This document shows, one piece after another, positions 7,146-14,710 of a DNA stretch of 18,923 nucleotides. Position 1 is the stretch's first letter. Each line of letters starts with the position of its first letter. Made by a program: the position numbers and the translations under genes. The notes under the pieces were generated by a model. The model saw only the letters and a list, made by a program, of their open reading frames with translations. It made no database searches and was not told the DNA's origin. Source of the DNA: DASQVO01 sp035640715 (lineage in GTDB: Bacteria > Actinomycetota > Actinomycetes > Streptosporangiales > Streptosporangiaceae); contig DASQVO010000398.1 in the NCBI GenBank assembly GCA_035640715.1, positions 1 to 18,923 of the forward strand. Reading direction: 5' to 3'.

Positions 7146-8582
7146 ATGTCCCAGATTCATGAGCTCACAGTGGTCACCCTGGCGGCTGCCATCCGGGACC
7201 GTGAGCTATCTCCTGTTGAGGTCACCAATCATTATCTGCGCCGCACCGATGAGCTAAATGCCCAGGTAGGGGCGTTCTATACGGTGACGGCGGAGCTCGC
7301 GGAAGAGCAGGCGAGAGCGGCGGAAAAGGCGGTCACGTGTAGCGATGACCCTGTCACGCTCCCGCCGCTACTCGGCGTTCCGGTGCCCATCAAGGACCTG
7401 AACATGGTCGCGGGTGTCCGCCAGACCTTCGGCTCGGCCGTGTATGAGGACTATGTGCCGGCCGGGGACGATTACGTGGCAGCCGCGATCAAGGCGGCCG
7501 GGGCGGTCATCACCGGGAAGACCGCCACGCCCGAATTCGGGCTGCCGTGCTACACCGAGACCGTGGTCGGGCCGCCGGCCCGCACGCCGTGGGACCTTTC
7601 CCGGTCGGCGGGCGGGTCAAGCGGCGGTGCCGCCGCGGCCGTCGCCGCGGGCCTTGCGCCGGCCGCCCAGGGAAGCGACGGCGGAGGTTCCATCCGCATC
7701 CCGGCGAGCGTCTGCGGGCTGGTCGGGATCAAGCCGTCCCGCGGCCGGGTCTCCGAAGGTCCGATCGTGCCGGACCTCTTCGGGCTGGCGGTCAACGGTC
7801 CGATCGGCCGGACCGTTGCGGACACCGCCCTGCTCCTTGACGTGATGGCCGGCAACTATCCGGGTGACATGTACACACTCCCGCCGCTGCCGGCCGGCGA
7901 GACGTTCCTCGGCTATGCGCGCCGTGAGCCGGGCAGGCTCAGGATCGGCCGCACTCTCTCGTCCGCGGTCGAGGGCGCCGTCGTGCACCCGGACTGCGTG
8001 GCCGCCTACGAGGAGGCCAGCGCCCTGCTCAGCGAACTCGGCCACGAGGTGGAGGACGTGGCGCTCCCGGTCGGCCCGGATGTGGTGCCATATTTCGAGA
8101 CGCTCTGGTATGCCCACGCGACGCTCGCGCCGGTTGATCCTTCACGGGAGGACAGGCTGCTGCCGTTCACGCGCTACATGCGCGAGCGGGGCATGGCGAT
8201 CAACGCCGGTGAGCTGGTATTCGCACAAAGCTACCTGCAGGCCGTGATGCGCCCGGCGCTGGCCGCGATGAACGCCTACGACGCGATCCTCACGCCGACG
8301 CTGGCATCGCCGCCGGTGCCGGTCGGGTACTTCACCGAAGTCGGCCCCGCCGAGAACTTCGAACGGCAGAAGCTCTTCACGCCGTTCACGGCCGCGTCCA
8401 ACCTGTCGGGCCAGCCGGCGGTGAGCCTGCCGCTGCACTGGAATGCCGACGGGCTGCCGATCGGTGTCATGCTGGCGGGGCGAATCGGCGAGGAGGGCCT
8501 GCTGATCTCGCTCTCGGCGCAGATCGAGGAGGCCCGCCCGTGGAAGGACCGGCGACCGCCGATGGCCCAGCCGTCGCTGTGA
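7146..8582 (+). CDS. Amidase signature family enzyme
   Basis: A 478-residue amidohydrolase with the complete Ser-cisSer-Lys triad of the family: Lys83 in PIKDLNMVAG, Ser158 in SAGGSSGGAAAAVAAGLAP, and the nucleophile Ser182 in GSDGGGSIRIPA. The length matches stand-alone amidases. Enzymes of this family hydrolyse C-N amide bonds through an acyl-enzyme. The substrate is not predictable, and GatA is unlikely because gatB and gatC are absent and the C-terminal half is not GatA-like. The ATG at 7146 is chosen because the protein start aligns with the family (LTVVTLAAAIRDRELSPVEV) and a -10 box sits immediately upstream. It is followed after 95 bp by a Uma2 gene with its own ribosome binding site. 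Confidence 0.92.
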   Translation: MSQIHELTVVTLAAAIRDRELSPVEVTNHYLRRTDELNAQVGAFYTVTAELAEEQARAAEKAVTCSDDPVTLPPLLGVPVPIKDLNMVAGVRQTFGSAVYEDYVPAGDDYVAAAIKAAGAVITGKTATPEFGLPCYTETVVGPPARTPWDLSRSAGGSSGGAAAAVAAGLAPAAQGSDGGGSIRIPASVCGLVGIKPSRGRVSEGPIVPDLFGLAVNGPIGRTVADTALLLDVMAGNYPGDMYTLPPLPAGETFLGYARREPGRLRIGRTLSSAVEGAVVHPDCVAAYEEASALLSELGHEVEDVALPVGPDVVPYFETLWYAHATLAPVDPSREDRLLPFTRYMRERGMAINAGELVFAQSYLQAVMRPALAAMNAYDAILTPTLASPPVPVGYFTEVGPAENFERQKLFTPFTAASNLSGQPAVSLPLHWNADGLPIGVMLAGRIGEEGLLISLSAQIEEARPWKDRRPPMAQPSL

Positions 8583-8664
8583 CAGGTGATCCCGGTTAGG
8601 GGCGGCCCCAGCGTGCATGGGGCGGGGATTGTCAGTGTCGCCTGGCATGGTGGCGTGCGTGGCT

Positions 8665-8673
8665 AAAGGAGGG
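8665..8673 (+). promoter_or_regulatory. Strong ribosome binding site of the Uma2 gene
   Basis: AAAGGAGGG lies four bases before ATG 8678. It contrasts with the absent site in front of the preceding amidase and fixes the Uma2 start over the second ATG three codons later. Confidence 0.8.
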
Positions 8674-8677
8674 CACC

Positions 8678-9286
8678 ATGAGTGTCATGACCGCTCCGGA
8701 GATCTGGTCCGGCCAGGACCGGATGCTCACCGTCGAGGACATGGAGAACATGCCCGACGACGAGTTCCGCTACGAGCTCGATGACGGGGTGCTGATCGTG
8801 TCCCCCGCCCCGTCCCCCCTTCACCAGCTCGCGGTAACCCGGCTGGCCGTGATCCTGACCGCCGCATGCCCGGAAGGCCTCGTGGTGCTGGCCGGAGTTG
8901 GCGTCAACATCAGCAGGTTCCAGCATCGCGTACCGGATGTCGCCGTGGTGAGTGCGGACGCTTTCGAGACCACCTTCGCGGAGAGCCCGCCGGCGCTGGT
9001 GGTGGAGGTCTCATCGCCGAGAACCCGGCTGTATGACCGGAACCGGAAGAAGGATGTCTACGAGGGCTTCGGCGTGCCTGTGTACTGGCTCGTCGAACCG
9101 GACCGCGAACGGCCTGAGCTGACGGTCATGGAGCTGCGGGACGGCAAGTACGAAGAGACCGCGCATGTCATGGGTGACGAGGAGTACCAGGCGGAGTCGC
9201 CCTTTGAGGTATCGATCGTGCCGTCGTGGCTGGTGGCGGTCAAGGCGCCTGCCAGGACCAGTGGAACCGGTGATCAATCCAGATAG
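8678..9286 (+). CDS. Uma2 family (DUF820) putative endonuclease
   Basis: A 202-residue protein with the order of motifs seen in Uma2/DUF820. These are TVEDMENMPDDEFRYELDDGVLIVSPAPSPLHQ at 18-50, RVPDVAVVS with Asp87, LVVEVSSPRTRLYDRNRKKDVYEGFGVPVYWLVEP from 107 with Glu110 and Lys124/125, and a tail. The family has a PD-(D/E)XK nuclease-like fold and is highly expanded in actinobacteria and cyanobacteria. A biological role is not established for most members. The putative catalytic acidic and basic residues look intact. Its last 13 bases overlap the antisense GNAT remnant. Confidence 0.88.
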   Translation: MSVMTAPEIWSGQDRMLTVEDMENMPDDEFRYELDDGVLIVSPAPSPLHQLAVTRLAVILTAACPEGLVVLAGVGVNISRFQHRVPDVAVVSADAFETTFAESPPALVVEVSSPRTRLYDRNRKKDVYEGFGVPVYWLVEPDRERPELTVMELRDGKYEETAHVMGDEEYQAESPFEVSIVPSWLVAVKAPARTSGTGDQSR

Positions 9287-9390
9287 CGGCGGTAGCCTTG
9301 GGCCAGCCGCGGAACCGGATGAAGTTCGCCGTAGCGAGCAAGCAGCGGCGGCAGATCCGCCTCGTTAGCAGGCCGAATCGTTATCGGCAC
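9274..9390 (-). pseudogene. GNAT acetyltransferase remnant or 38-codon ORF
   Basis: From GTG 9390 the frame encodes 38 residues beginning MPITIRPANEADLPPLLARY and continuing GELHP, which is very like the first strand and helix of GNAT acetyltransferases. It then ends in VPRLAQGYRRYLD and a stop, with no acetyl-CoA motif. A stop lies in frame three codons upstream, so nothing longer exists. The simplest reading is a gene that lost its middle and kept its N-terminus, possibly fused in frame to the old C-terminus. It could also be a genuine short ORF. It lies 42 bp downstream of the second MRGDNWG micro-ORF on the same strand and overlaps the Uma2 stop. Confidence 0.5.
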
Positions 9391-9432
9391 GCGGCGAGCC
9401 TACGCTGGCCGGCGTATCGCCGTGGTCGGCGT

Positions 9433-9456
9433 TCAGCCCCAGTTGTCGCCGCGCAT
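9433..9456 (-). CDS. Micro-ORF MRGDNWG, downstream copy
   Basis: Second copy of the heptapeptide ORF. AGGAG lies at 9467-9463, within AGAGGAG, six bases before the ATG at 9456, and TGA ends at 9433. The ORF is base-for-base identical to the upstream copy. The next frame on this strand is the 38-codon GNAT-like remnant. A leader-peptide role would need a regulated gene downstream, and the only candidate is that remnant. Confidence 0.5.
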   Translation of the reverse strand: MRGDNWG

Positions 9457-9467
9457 GGCGGTCTCCT

Positions 9468-9497
9468 CTGGTGTGTGGGGGTGGGGTGGTGGCGGGG
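9468..9497. other. G-rich/C-rich tract between the micro-ORFs
   Basis: The plus strand reads as runs of G separated by T or C (GGGGG, GGGG, GG, GG, GGGG). The minus strand is almost pure C and A. As RNA from the minus strand it would be an unstructured C-rich linker, similar in composition to Rho-loading sites. As plus-strand DNA it could form a two-layer quadruplex. Both are inferences. Confidence 0.4.
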
Positions 9498-9521
9498 TCA
9501 GCCCCAGTTGTCGCCGCGCAT
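9498..9521 (-). CDS. Micro-ORF MRGDNWG, upstream copy
   Basis: On the minus strand, AGGAG (9533-9529), a 7-base spacer, ATG, six further sense codons and TGA encode the heptapeptide MRGDNWG. The same peptide is encoded by the identical 24 bases 65 bp downstream. The exact identity between the copies begins at the ATG and ends at the TGA. Outside the ORF only the Shine-Dalgarno and a few spacer bases are shared. That is what selection on a translated peptide would give. Function unknown; possibilities include a leader peptide, a minimal peptide precursor, or a coincidental repeat. Confidence 0.5.
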   Translation of the reverse strand: MRGDNWG

Positions 9522-9665
9522 TGCCGTTCTCCTGTTGCGTACGGGCGGCCGGTGAATGCCTGGCCGCAGCAGGGTGCGGCCATCGGAGGTCATGGCACCC
9601 GGGGGACCGCGCGCTATGCCGCTGTTATGCATTCATTCGGCTACAATGTGTATATGTAACGCATG

Positions 9666-9742
9666 TCGGAATTGCTCCGATACAGATGATTTCATATGCG
9701 GCGGCGCTGCGGTACCAAGATCTTGCGGACAGTTGCTCCGAT
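9666..9742. repeat. Inverted repeat and repeated TTGCTCCGAT element upstream of the diguanylate cyclase
   Basis: TCGGA-ATTGC-TCCGA (9666-9680) is a short inverted repeat. Its right half belongs to the decamer TTGCTCCGAT at 9672-9681, which recurs at 9733-9742, 61 bp on and 14 bp before the -35 box. The position fits a regulator-binding site, but no regulator gene is adjacent. Confidence 0.4.
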
Positions 9743-9755
9743 CTGTAGTCAATAC

Positions 9756-9785
9756 TTGACAGTAGGTAGCTTTCTTCGCGGTAAT
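9756..9785 (+). promoter_or_regulatory. Promoter of the diguanylate cyclase gene
   Basis: A perfect -35 TTGACA at 9756-9761 is followed by an 18-bp spacer and GGTAAT (four of six consensus bases) at 9780-9785. The predicted transcript would have a leader of about 60 bases before ATG 9852. Confidence 0.55.
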
Positions 9786-9851
9786 GAGGAACAATGGTCT
9801 GCTGTCAGGCAGCCATGCCTGTGAAGATCCAGAAAACCGAGGGAGTTGCCG

Positions 9852-11369
9852 ATGAGTCACGCCCATCGCCGTTGGGCTCGATGGGCACTTGCCGTGCGTG
9901 CATGGAAGCTGTGGGAGCTTCCCCGGTGGCTCGCCGCCTTCGTCGTGCTGGCAATCGTCGCCGATGCGGTGCTCATCGGGGTGTTCGCTATGGCTGTCCG
10001 GATCAGCGTTCATGACCTGGTGCTGTTCGGGCTGCTGCTGTGCGGCGTCGCCGTGACCGTTGAAGTGACCCGTGGCGCGGGGGAGAAGGGCGGCCTGATC
10101 AAGGATGTGTACGGAGCATGGGAACTCCCGGCCGCCATCCTCCTCCCCCCGGTTTACGCGCTTTTCGCCCCTATTTTCCAGCTAGTCCTCATCCAGTTCC
10201 GGATCCGGCGAGCCCCCCCGTACCGGCGTTTGTATAGCGCGGTATCGCTGGGGCTGTCGTATGCGGCCGCTGGTTTGGTCTTCCGCTCCTTCCTCTCTCA
10301 CCTGCCGGCCATGGGCCTGCCGGAGCCGGATATGATGACGCGCGACCTGGCCTGGATCATCGCTGTGATCTGCGCCGCTGCCACGCACGTCGCCGTCAGC
10401 AAGATTTTCATGATCATCGCGATCAGGGGCTCCGACCCGGCGGTGAACATCCGCGGCGCCTTCTTCGGCCGCGAGCCGTTGTACAACGACCTGGCGGAGC
10501 AGTGCATCGGCGTGCTGGTCACCTATGCCGTCGCCAGCAACATGTTCCTCGTGCCAGTTGCGCTGCCCGTGGTGGCGCTGCTGCAGCGGTCTCTCCGGCA
10601 CGCTCAGCTTCTCAGCGACTCGCGGACGGACGCCAAGACGGGGCTGCTGAACGCGCGGACCTGGGAGCGTGAGGCGGCGGCCGAGGTGGCCCGCGCAGTC
10701 CGGGCGCGGACGCCGCTGGCGGTGGCGGTCCTCGATATCGACTGGTTCAAGCGGATCAACGACACCTACGGTCACTTGTTCGGCGACGAGGCGCTGAAGG
10801 AGATCGCGCGGTGCCTTCCGGCTGCCCTGCGCGACTACGACCTGGCCGGCCGGTTCGGCGGGGAGGAGTTCGTGCTGCTGCTGCCGCACACGCGCGCGGT
10901 GGACGCGTTCCGGATCGCCGACCGTGTGCGCGATCACATCTCCGGGCTGTCGCTGCGCACCGCGGACGGCCAGCCGGTCCGGCTCACCGTGTCGGTGGGA
11001 GTCGCGGCCCTGGATGCCGGCTCACGCCGGGAGCTGAGCGAACTGCTCGCGGCGGCGGACGCGGCGCTGTACCGGGCCAAGCGGGACGGGCGGAACCAGG
11101 TGCAGATGATCAGCACCAGCCGCGGCCTCAGCGCCGCCGGCGGCCACGAGCCCGCCGGCGGCCACGAGCCCGCCGGCGCGAACGCATTCGGCGGCGTTCC
11201 CGCCATGGCCGCTGAAACAGGGGCCGCCCTCGATACCCGCCCCGCCGACGGCATCGGTGATGACACCGATGAGGTCGCCGCCCGGGTGTTAACCCGGGCG
11301 CGCGGGCACGCCGGAATGGGCACCCCGTTTACCCAAGATCACTGCGGCCGGGTCTCCACGGTTTTGTGA
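9852..11369 (+). CDS. Membrane GGDEF diguanylate cyclase
   Basis: A 505-residue protein. The N-terminal half has about five or six hydrophobic segments (for example about 26-50, 56-70, 92-115, 130-148, 167-191, 219-246) forming a membrane sensor domain with a VYGAWELPAAILLPPVYAL stretch. A GGDEF domain follows from about 258. It has DIDWFKRINDTYGHLFGDEAL for metal and substrate binding, GGEEF at 336-340, and an RxxD inhibitory site (RDYD, 327-330) exactly five residues before it. It should make cyclic di-GMP and be product-inhibited. The tail after about 425 is low complexity, with a duplicated GGHEPA unit. ATG 9852 has GAGGGAG six bases upstream; a TTG two codons earlier is too close to it. 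Leu480 is a TTA codon. Confidence 0.92.
   Translation: MSHAHRRWARWALAVRAWKLWELPRWLAAFVVLAIVADAVLIGVFAMAVRISVHDLVLFGLLLCGVAVTVEVTRGAGEKGGLIKDVYGAWELPAAILLPPVYALFAPIFQLVLIQFRIRRAPPYRRLYSAVSLGLSYAAAGLVFRSFLSHLPAMGLPEPDMMTRDLAWIIAVICAAATHVAVSKIFMIIAIRGSDPAVNIRGAFFGREPLYNDLAEQCIGVLVTYAVASNMFLVPVALPVVALLQRSLRHAQLLSDSRTDAKTGLLNARTWEREAAAEVARAVRARTPLAVAVLDIDWFKRINDTYGHLFGDEALKEIARCLPAALRDYDLAGRFGGEEFVLLLPHTRAVDAFRIADRVRDHISGLSLRTADGQPVRLTVSVGVAALDAGSRRELSELLAAADAALYRAKRDGRNQVQMISTSRGLSAAGGHEPAGGHEPAGANAFGGVPAMAAETGAALDTRPADGIGDDTDEVAARVLTRARGHAGMGTPFTQDHCGRVSTVL
11136..11177 (+). repeat. 18-bp tandem duplication in the diguanylate cyclase tail
   Basis: The unit starting GCCGGCGGCCACGAGCCC at 11136 is repeated directly at 11154 and partly again at 11172. 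It encodes AGGHEP twice. In-frame slippage in a disordered tail is the likely cause. Confidence 0.8.
11252..11271. other. Perfect 8-bp stem-loop in the 3' end of the diguanylate cyclase gene
   Basis: CATCGGTG, loop ATGA, then CACCGATG. It lies inside the coding sequence about 100 bases before the stop codon, and a second perfect hairpin follows eight bases later. Confidence 0.7.
11279..11300. other. Perfect 9-bp stem-loop holding the TTA codon
   Basis: The arms CGCCCGGGT and ACCCGGGCG flank a four-base loop GTTA that contains the TTA leucine codon at 11289-11291. It is very GC-rich and lacks a T-tract, so it is not a standard intrinsic terminator, though U-less terminators are known in actinobacteria. 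Confidence 0.7.
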
Positions 11370-11650
11370 GGGGGACTCTGTTTACCCGCAGGCGGGAGGG
11401 GAACCCATGGCCACCTAGCGCCAGCGGGCTGGGAGTGAGCATGGGATGCGACGTGTGGTCGCCGTCTACCGCCCGGCGGCAGGGTGGGGGGCCTGCGCTA
11501 AGCCTGGAGGCCCTCTGCTCCCTCGCCGGATGCGGCGAGGTCGGCATGGTGGCAGCCGGGAAGGGCCGCTGATCAGGGGAGATGCCTCGCATGGACGGCT
11601 GCCTGTTGGTGGCCGGTCTCTAGTTGAGCGCCGAAAGGAGTTCGCTGCTA
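11370..11650 (+). other. Upstream region of the decarboxylase-led gene cluster
   Basis: A 281-bp gap between the diguanylate cyclase stop and the first cluster gene. It contains a weak hairpin CCCGC-AG-GCGGG (11385-11396) and a stronger one at 11521-11540. The ribosome binding site AAAGGAG (11634-11640) lies 10 bases before ATG 11651. I could not identify a known riboswitch or a clear -35/-10 pair; the cluster promoter probably lies here. Confidence 0.5.
11521..11540 (+). other. 7-bp stem-loop in the cluster leader
   Basis: CCTCGCC, loop GGATGC, then GGCGAGG is a perfect inverted repeat 111 bases before the decarboxylase start. It may be a leader structure or operator; no T-tract follows. 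Confidence 0.5.
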
Positions 11651-13180
<1,530 letters not shown>

Positions 13181-13227
13181 GTGGTGCGTGGGACGCCCCG
13201 CACGGGGCGCCTGGAAGGGGGGAGCAG

Positions 13228-14706
13228 GTGCGTGCAAGGGCTGGCTACGGCAACAGCCAGGAGATAAGCCAGGGAGCGGAGGCCGGGGGCGGCTATGGGC
13301 TGGCCCTGCCCGCTGAGCGAGCGCGCTTCGCGCTTGCGCTGGCGGCGGGCAAGGCGTCGGGGGCTGCGGGGAGGCTCCTGAACATCGGCGGCGGAACGAG
13401 TTTCCCCGGTGCCGTTGCCCGGTGCATAGACCCCCTCGTGCTGCAGAAGGTCGTGGCGGCGAGCAAGGCCCGCAAGGCCGTGATCTCAGGGAGCAACGGC
13501 AAGACGACGACCTGCAGGATGCTCGCTGCCCTCGCGCAGGCCGCCGGCATCAGGGTTGCCCAGAACCGGTCTGGCTCGAACCTGCTCCAGGGGGTGACCT
13601 CCGTCGCCGTGCGGGGAGCCGGCCTGTGGGGCAGGATGGATGCGCAGATGCTCCTGCTGGAGGTCGACGAGGCAACGGTGCGGCAGGTGGCGCCGGAGGT
13701 GGCACCGGACACGTTCCTCGTCACCAACATCTTCCGCGACCAGCTGGACCGCTATGGCGAGCTGTACTCAGTGGCACGGGGGCTCGAGACCGCTATCGAG
13801 GCGCTGCCCGCGCACGCCAGCGTGGTGCTCAATGGCGACGACCCCCTCGTGGCCAGCTTCGCCCCCCATGCCCCGGCGCGCCGCCTGTACTTCGGCCTCC
13901 GCGCCGATGGCGTCGGCGCGGAGGTCCCCGAGCACGCTGCGGACACAATCCGCTGCGTGCGCTGCCAGCAAGTCCTCACGTACCGCCGGGTGTACATGTC
14001 GCACCTCGGGGATTACGAGTGCCCGGGATGCGGGAGCACCCGGCCGGACCTGGACATCGCGGTGACCGGGGTCCGGGCGTCGCCGGACGGGGGCTCTGAG
14101 GTGACCGCCCAGACGCCCGGGGGAACCCTTGAGCTGCGCGTGCCCCTGCCCGGGCTGCACAACGTATACAACACCGCCGCTGCGCTCGCCGGGGCTCTTG
14201 CGCTGGGATCGCTGGAGCCTGGCGGAGCGAGGCGCGCTCTCGCCGGCCTGCGCCCGGCGTTCGGCCGCCTTGAGGAGATAAGGGCGGATGGCCGGCTCGT
14301 GGTCCTCGCCTTCGTCAAGAACCCCGCCTCCTACAACACGACCCTCCGGCTGGTCCTGCAGCGACCCGGGCGGAAGCACGTCCTGGCCGCGCACAGCAAC
14401 ACCGTGGTCGACGGGGAAGACTTTGCCTGGCTCTGGGACGTGGACCTGGAGGAACTCGTGCCGGACCTTGCGAGCCTCATCGTCAGCGGGACCAGGGCGG
14501 AGGAAGTAGCCCTGCGGTTCAAGTACGCCGGGGCTGACCCCGCGAGGCTCCGGGTGATCCCCGGCCGCCCGGCCGCCCTGGACGCTGCCCTGGCCCGGAT
14601 ACCACCGGGCGAGCCGCTGTACATCCTCGCCGGCTACACCCCGATGCGTGAGTTCCGCCGGATCATGACCAGACGCGGGTGGGTGCCGCCCCTCTGGGAG
14701 GAGTGA
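13228..14706 (+). CDS. MurT-like Mur ligase (lipid II amidation subunit family, DUF1727)
   Basis: A 492-residue ATP-dependent ligase. It has a P-loop ISGSNGKTTT (86-95), a four-Cys zinc ribbon (CVRC at 243-246, CPGC at 265-268) inserted in the central domain as in MurT, LPGLHNVYNTAAAL near 307-320, KNPASYN (364-370), and SNTVVDGEDFAWLWDVDLEEL near 390-410. MurT pairs with GatD to convert the D-iso-glutamate of lipid II to D-iso-glutamine. It is longer than usual MurT by roughly 30 N-terminal residues, and several motifs depart from the common forms (GTNGKTTT, NPAG). The GTG at 13228 is chosen because it follows GGAAGGGGGGAG; an ATG at 13159 has no ribosome site. It sits four bases before its GatD partner and inside a putative biosynthetic operon. 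Confidence 0.85.
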   Translation: MRARAGYGNSQEISQGAEAGGGYGLALPAERARFALALAAGKASGAAGRLLNIGGGTSFPGAVARCIDPLVLQKVVAASKARKAVISGSNGKTTTCRMLAALAQAAGIRVAQNRSGSNLLQGVTSVAVRGAGLWGRMDAQMLLLEVDEATVRQVAPEVAPDTFLVTNIFRDQLDRYGELYSVARGLETAIEALPAHASVVLNGDDPLVASFAPHAPARRLYFGLRADGVGAEVPEHAADTIRCVRCQQVLTYRRVYMSHLGDYECPGCGSTRPDLDIAVTGVRASPDGGSEVTAQTPGGTLELRVPLPGLHNVYNTAAALAGALALGSLEPGGARRALAGLRPAFGRLEEIRADGRLVVLAFVKNPASYNTTLRLVLQRPGRKHVLAAHSNTVVDGEDFAWLWDVDLEELVPDLASLIVSGTRAEEVALRFKYAGADPARLRVIPGRPAALDAALARIPPGEPLYILAGYTPMREFRRIMTRRGWVPPLWEE

Positions 14707-14710
14707 AGAC

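Larger units (their letters stand above)
9433..9533. repeat. Two-copy direct repeat, 24 bp exact, about 35 bp imperfect
   Basis: The exact repeats are 9433-9456 and 9498-9521. Similarity continues rightwards through the Shine-Dalgarno complement (9463-9467 and 9529-9533) with a few mismatches and a one-base length change. The spacing is 65 bp. Only two copies are present and there is no CRISPR periodicity. Confidence 0.9.
9287..9851. other. Gene-poor region between Uma2 and the diguanylate cyclase
   Basis: About 565 bp without a conventional gene. The left half holds the minus-strand GNAT remnant and the two micro-ORFs. The segment from about 9600 to 9800 is visibly richer in A and T than the surroundings. 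It holds an inverted repeat, a repeated decamer and the promoter for the downstream gene. No RNA gene or mobile-element end was recognised. Confidence 0.7.

Noticed and set aside
7146..8582. GatA subunit of the tRNA amidotransferase
   Set aside because: No gatB or gatC nearby, and the sequence outside the amidase signature does not look like GatA.
9433..9533. Possible CRISPR or mobile-element repeat
   Set aside because: Only two copies, no regular array, no transposase, and no target-site duplication.
9365..9583. 72-codon minus-strand ORF covering both micro-ORFs in another frame
   Set aside because: No ribosome binding site before its ATG and no recognisable similarity. The repeat boundaries coincide with the MRGDNWG frame, not with this one.
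9422..9748. Plus-strand 108-codon ORF in the gene-poor region
   Set aside because: It runs through the G-rich tract and the promoter region, has no ribosome site and no recognisable domain.
11385..11396. Intrinsic terminator after the diguanylate cyclase gene
   Set aside because: The CCCGC/GCGGG stem is only 5 bp with a two-base loop and has no T-tract.
11370..11650. Cobalamin or other riboswitch before the decarboxylase
   Set aside because: Some AGCCTGGAGGCC-like sequence recalled a B12 box, but the conserved B12 box and the rest of the fold are not there.
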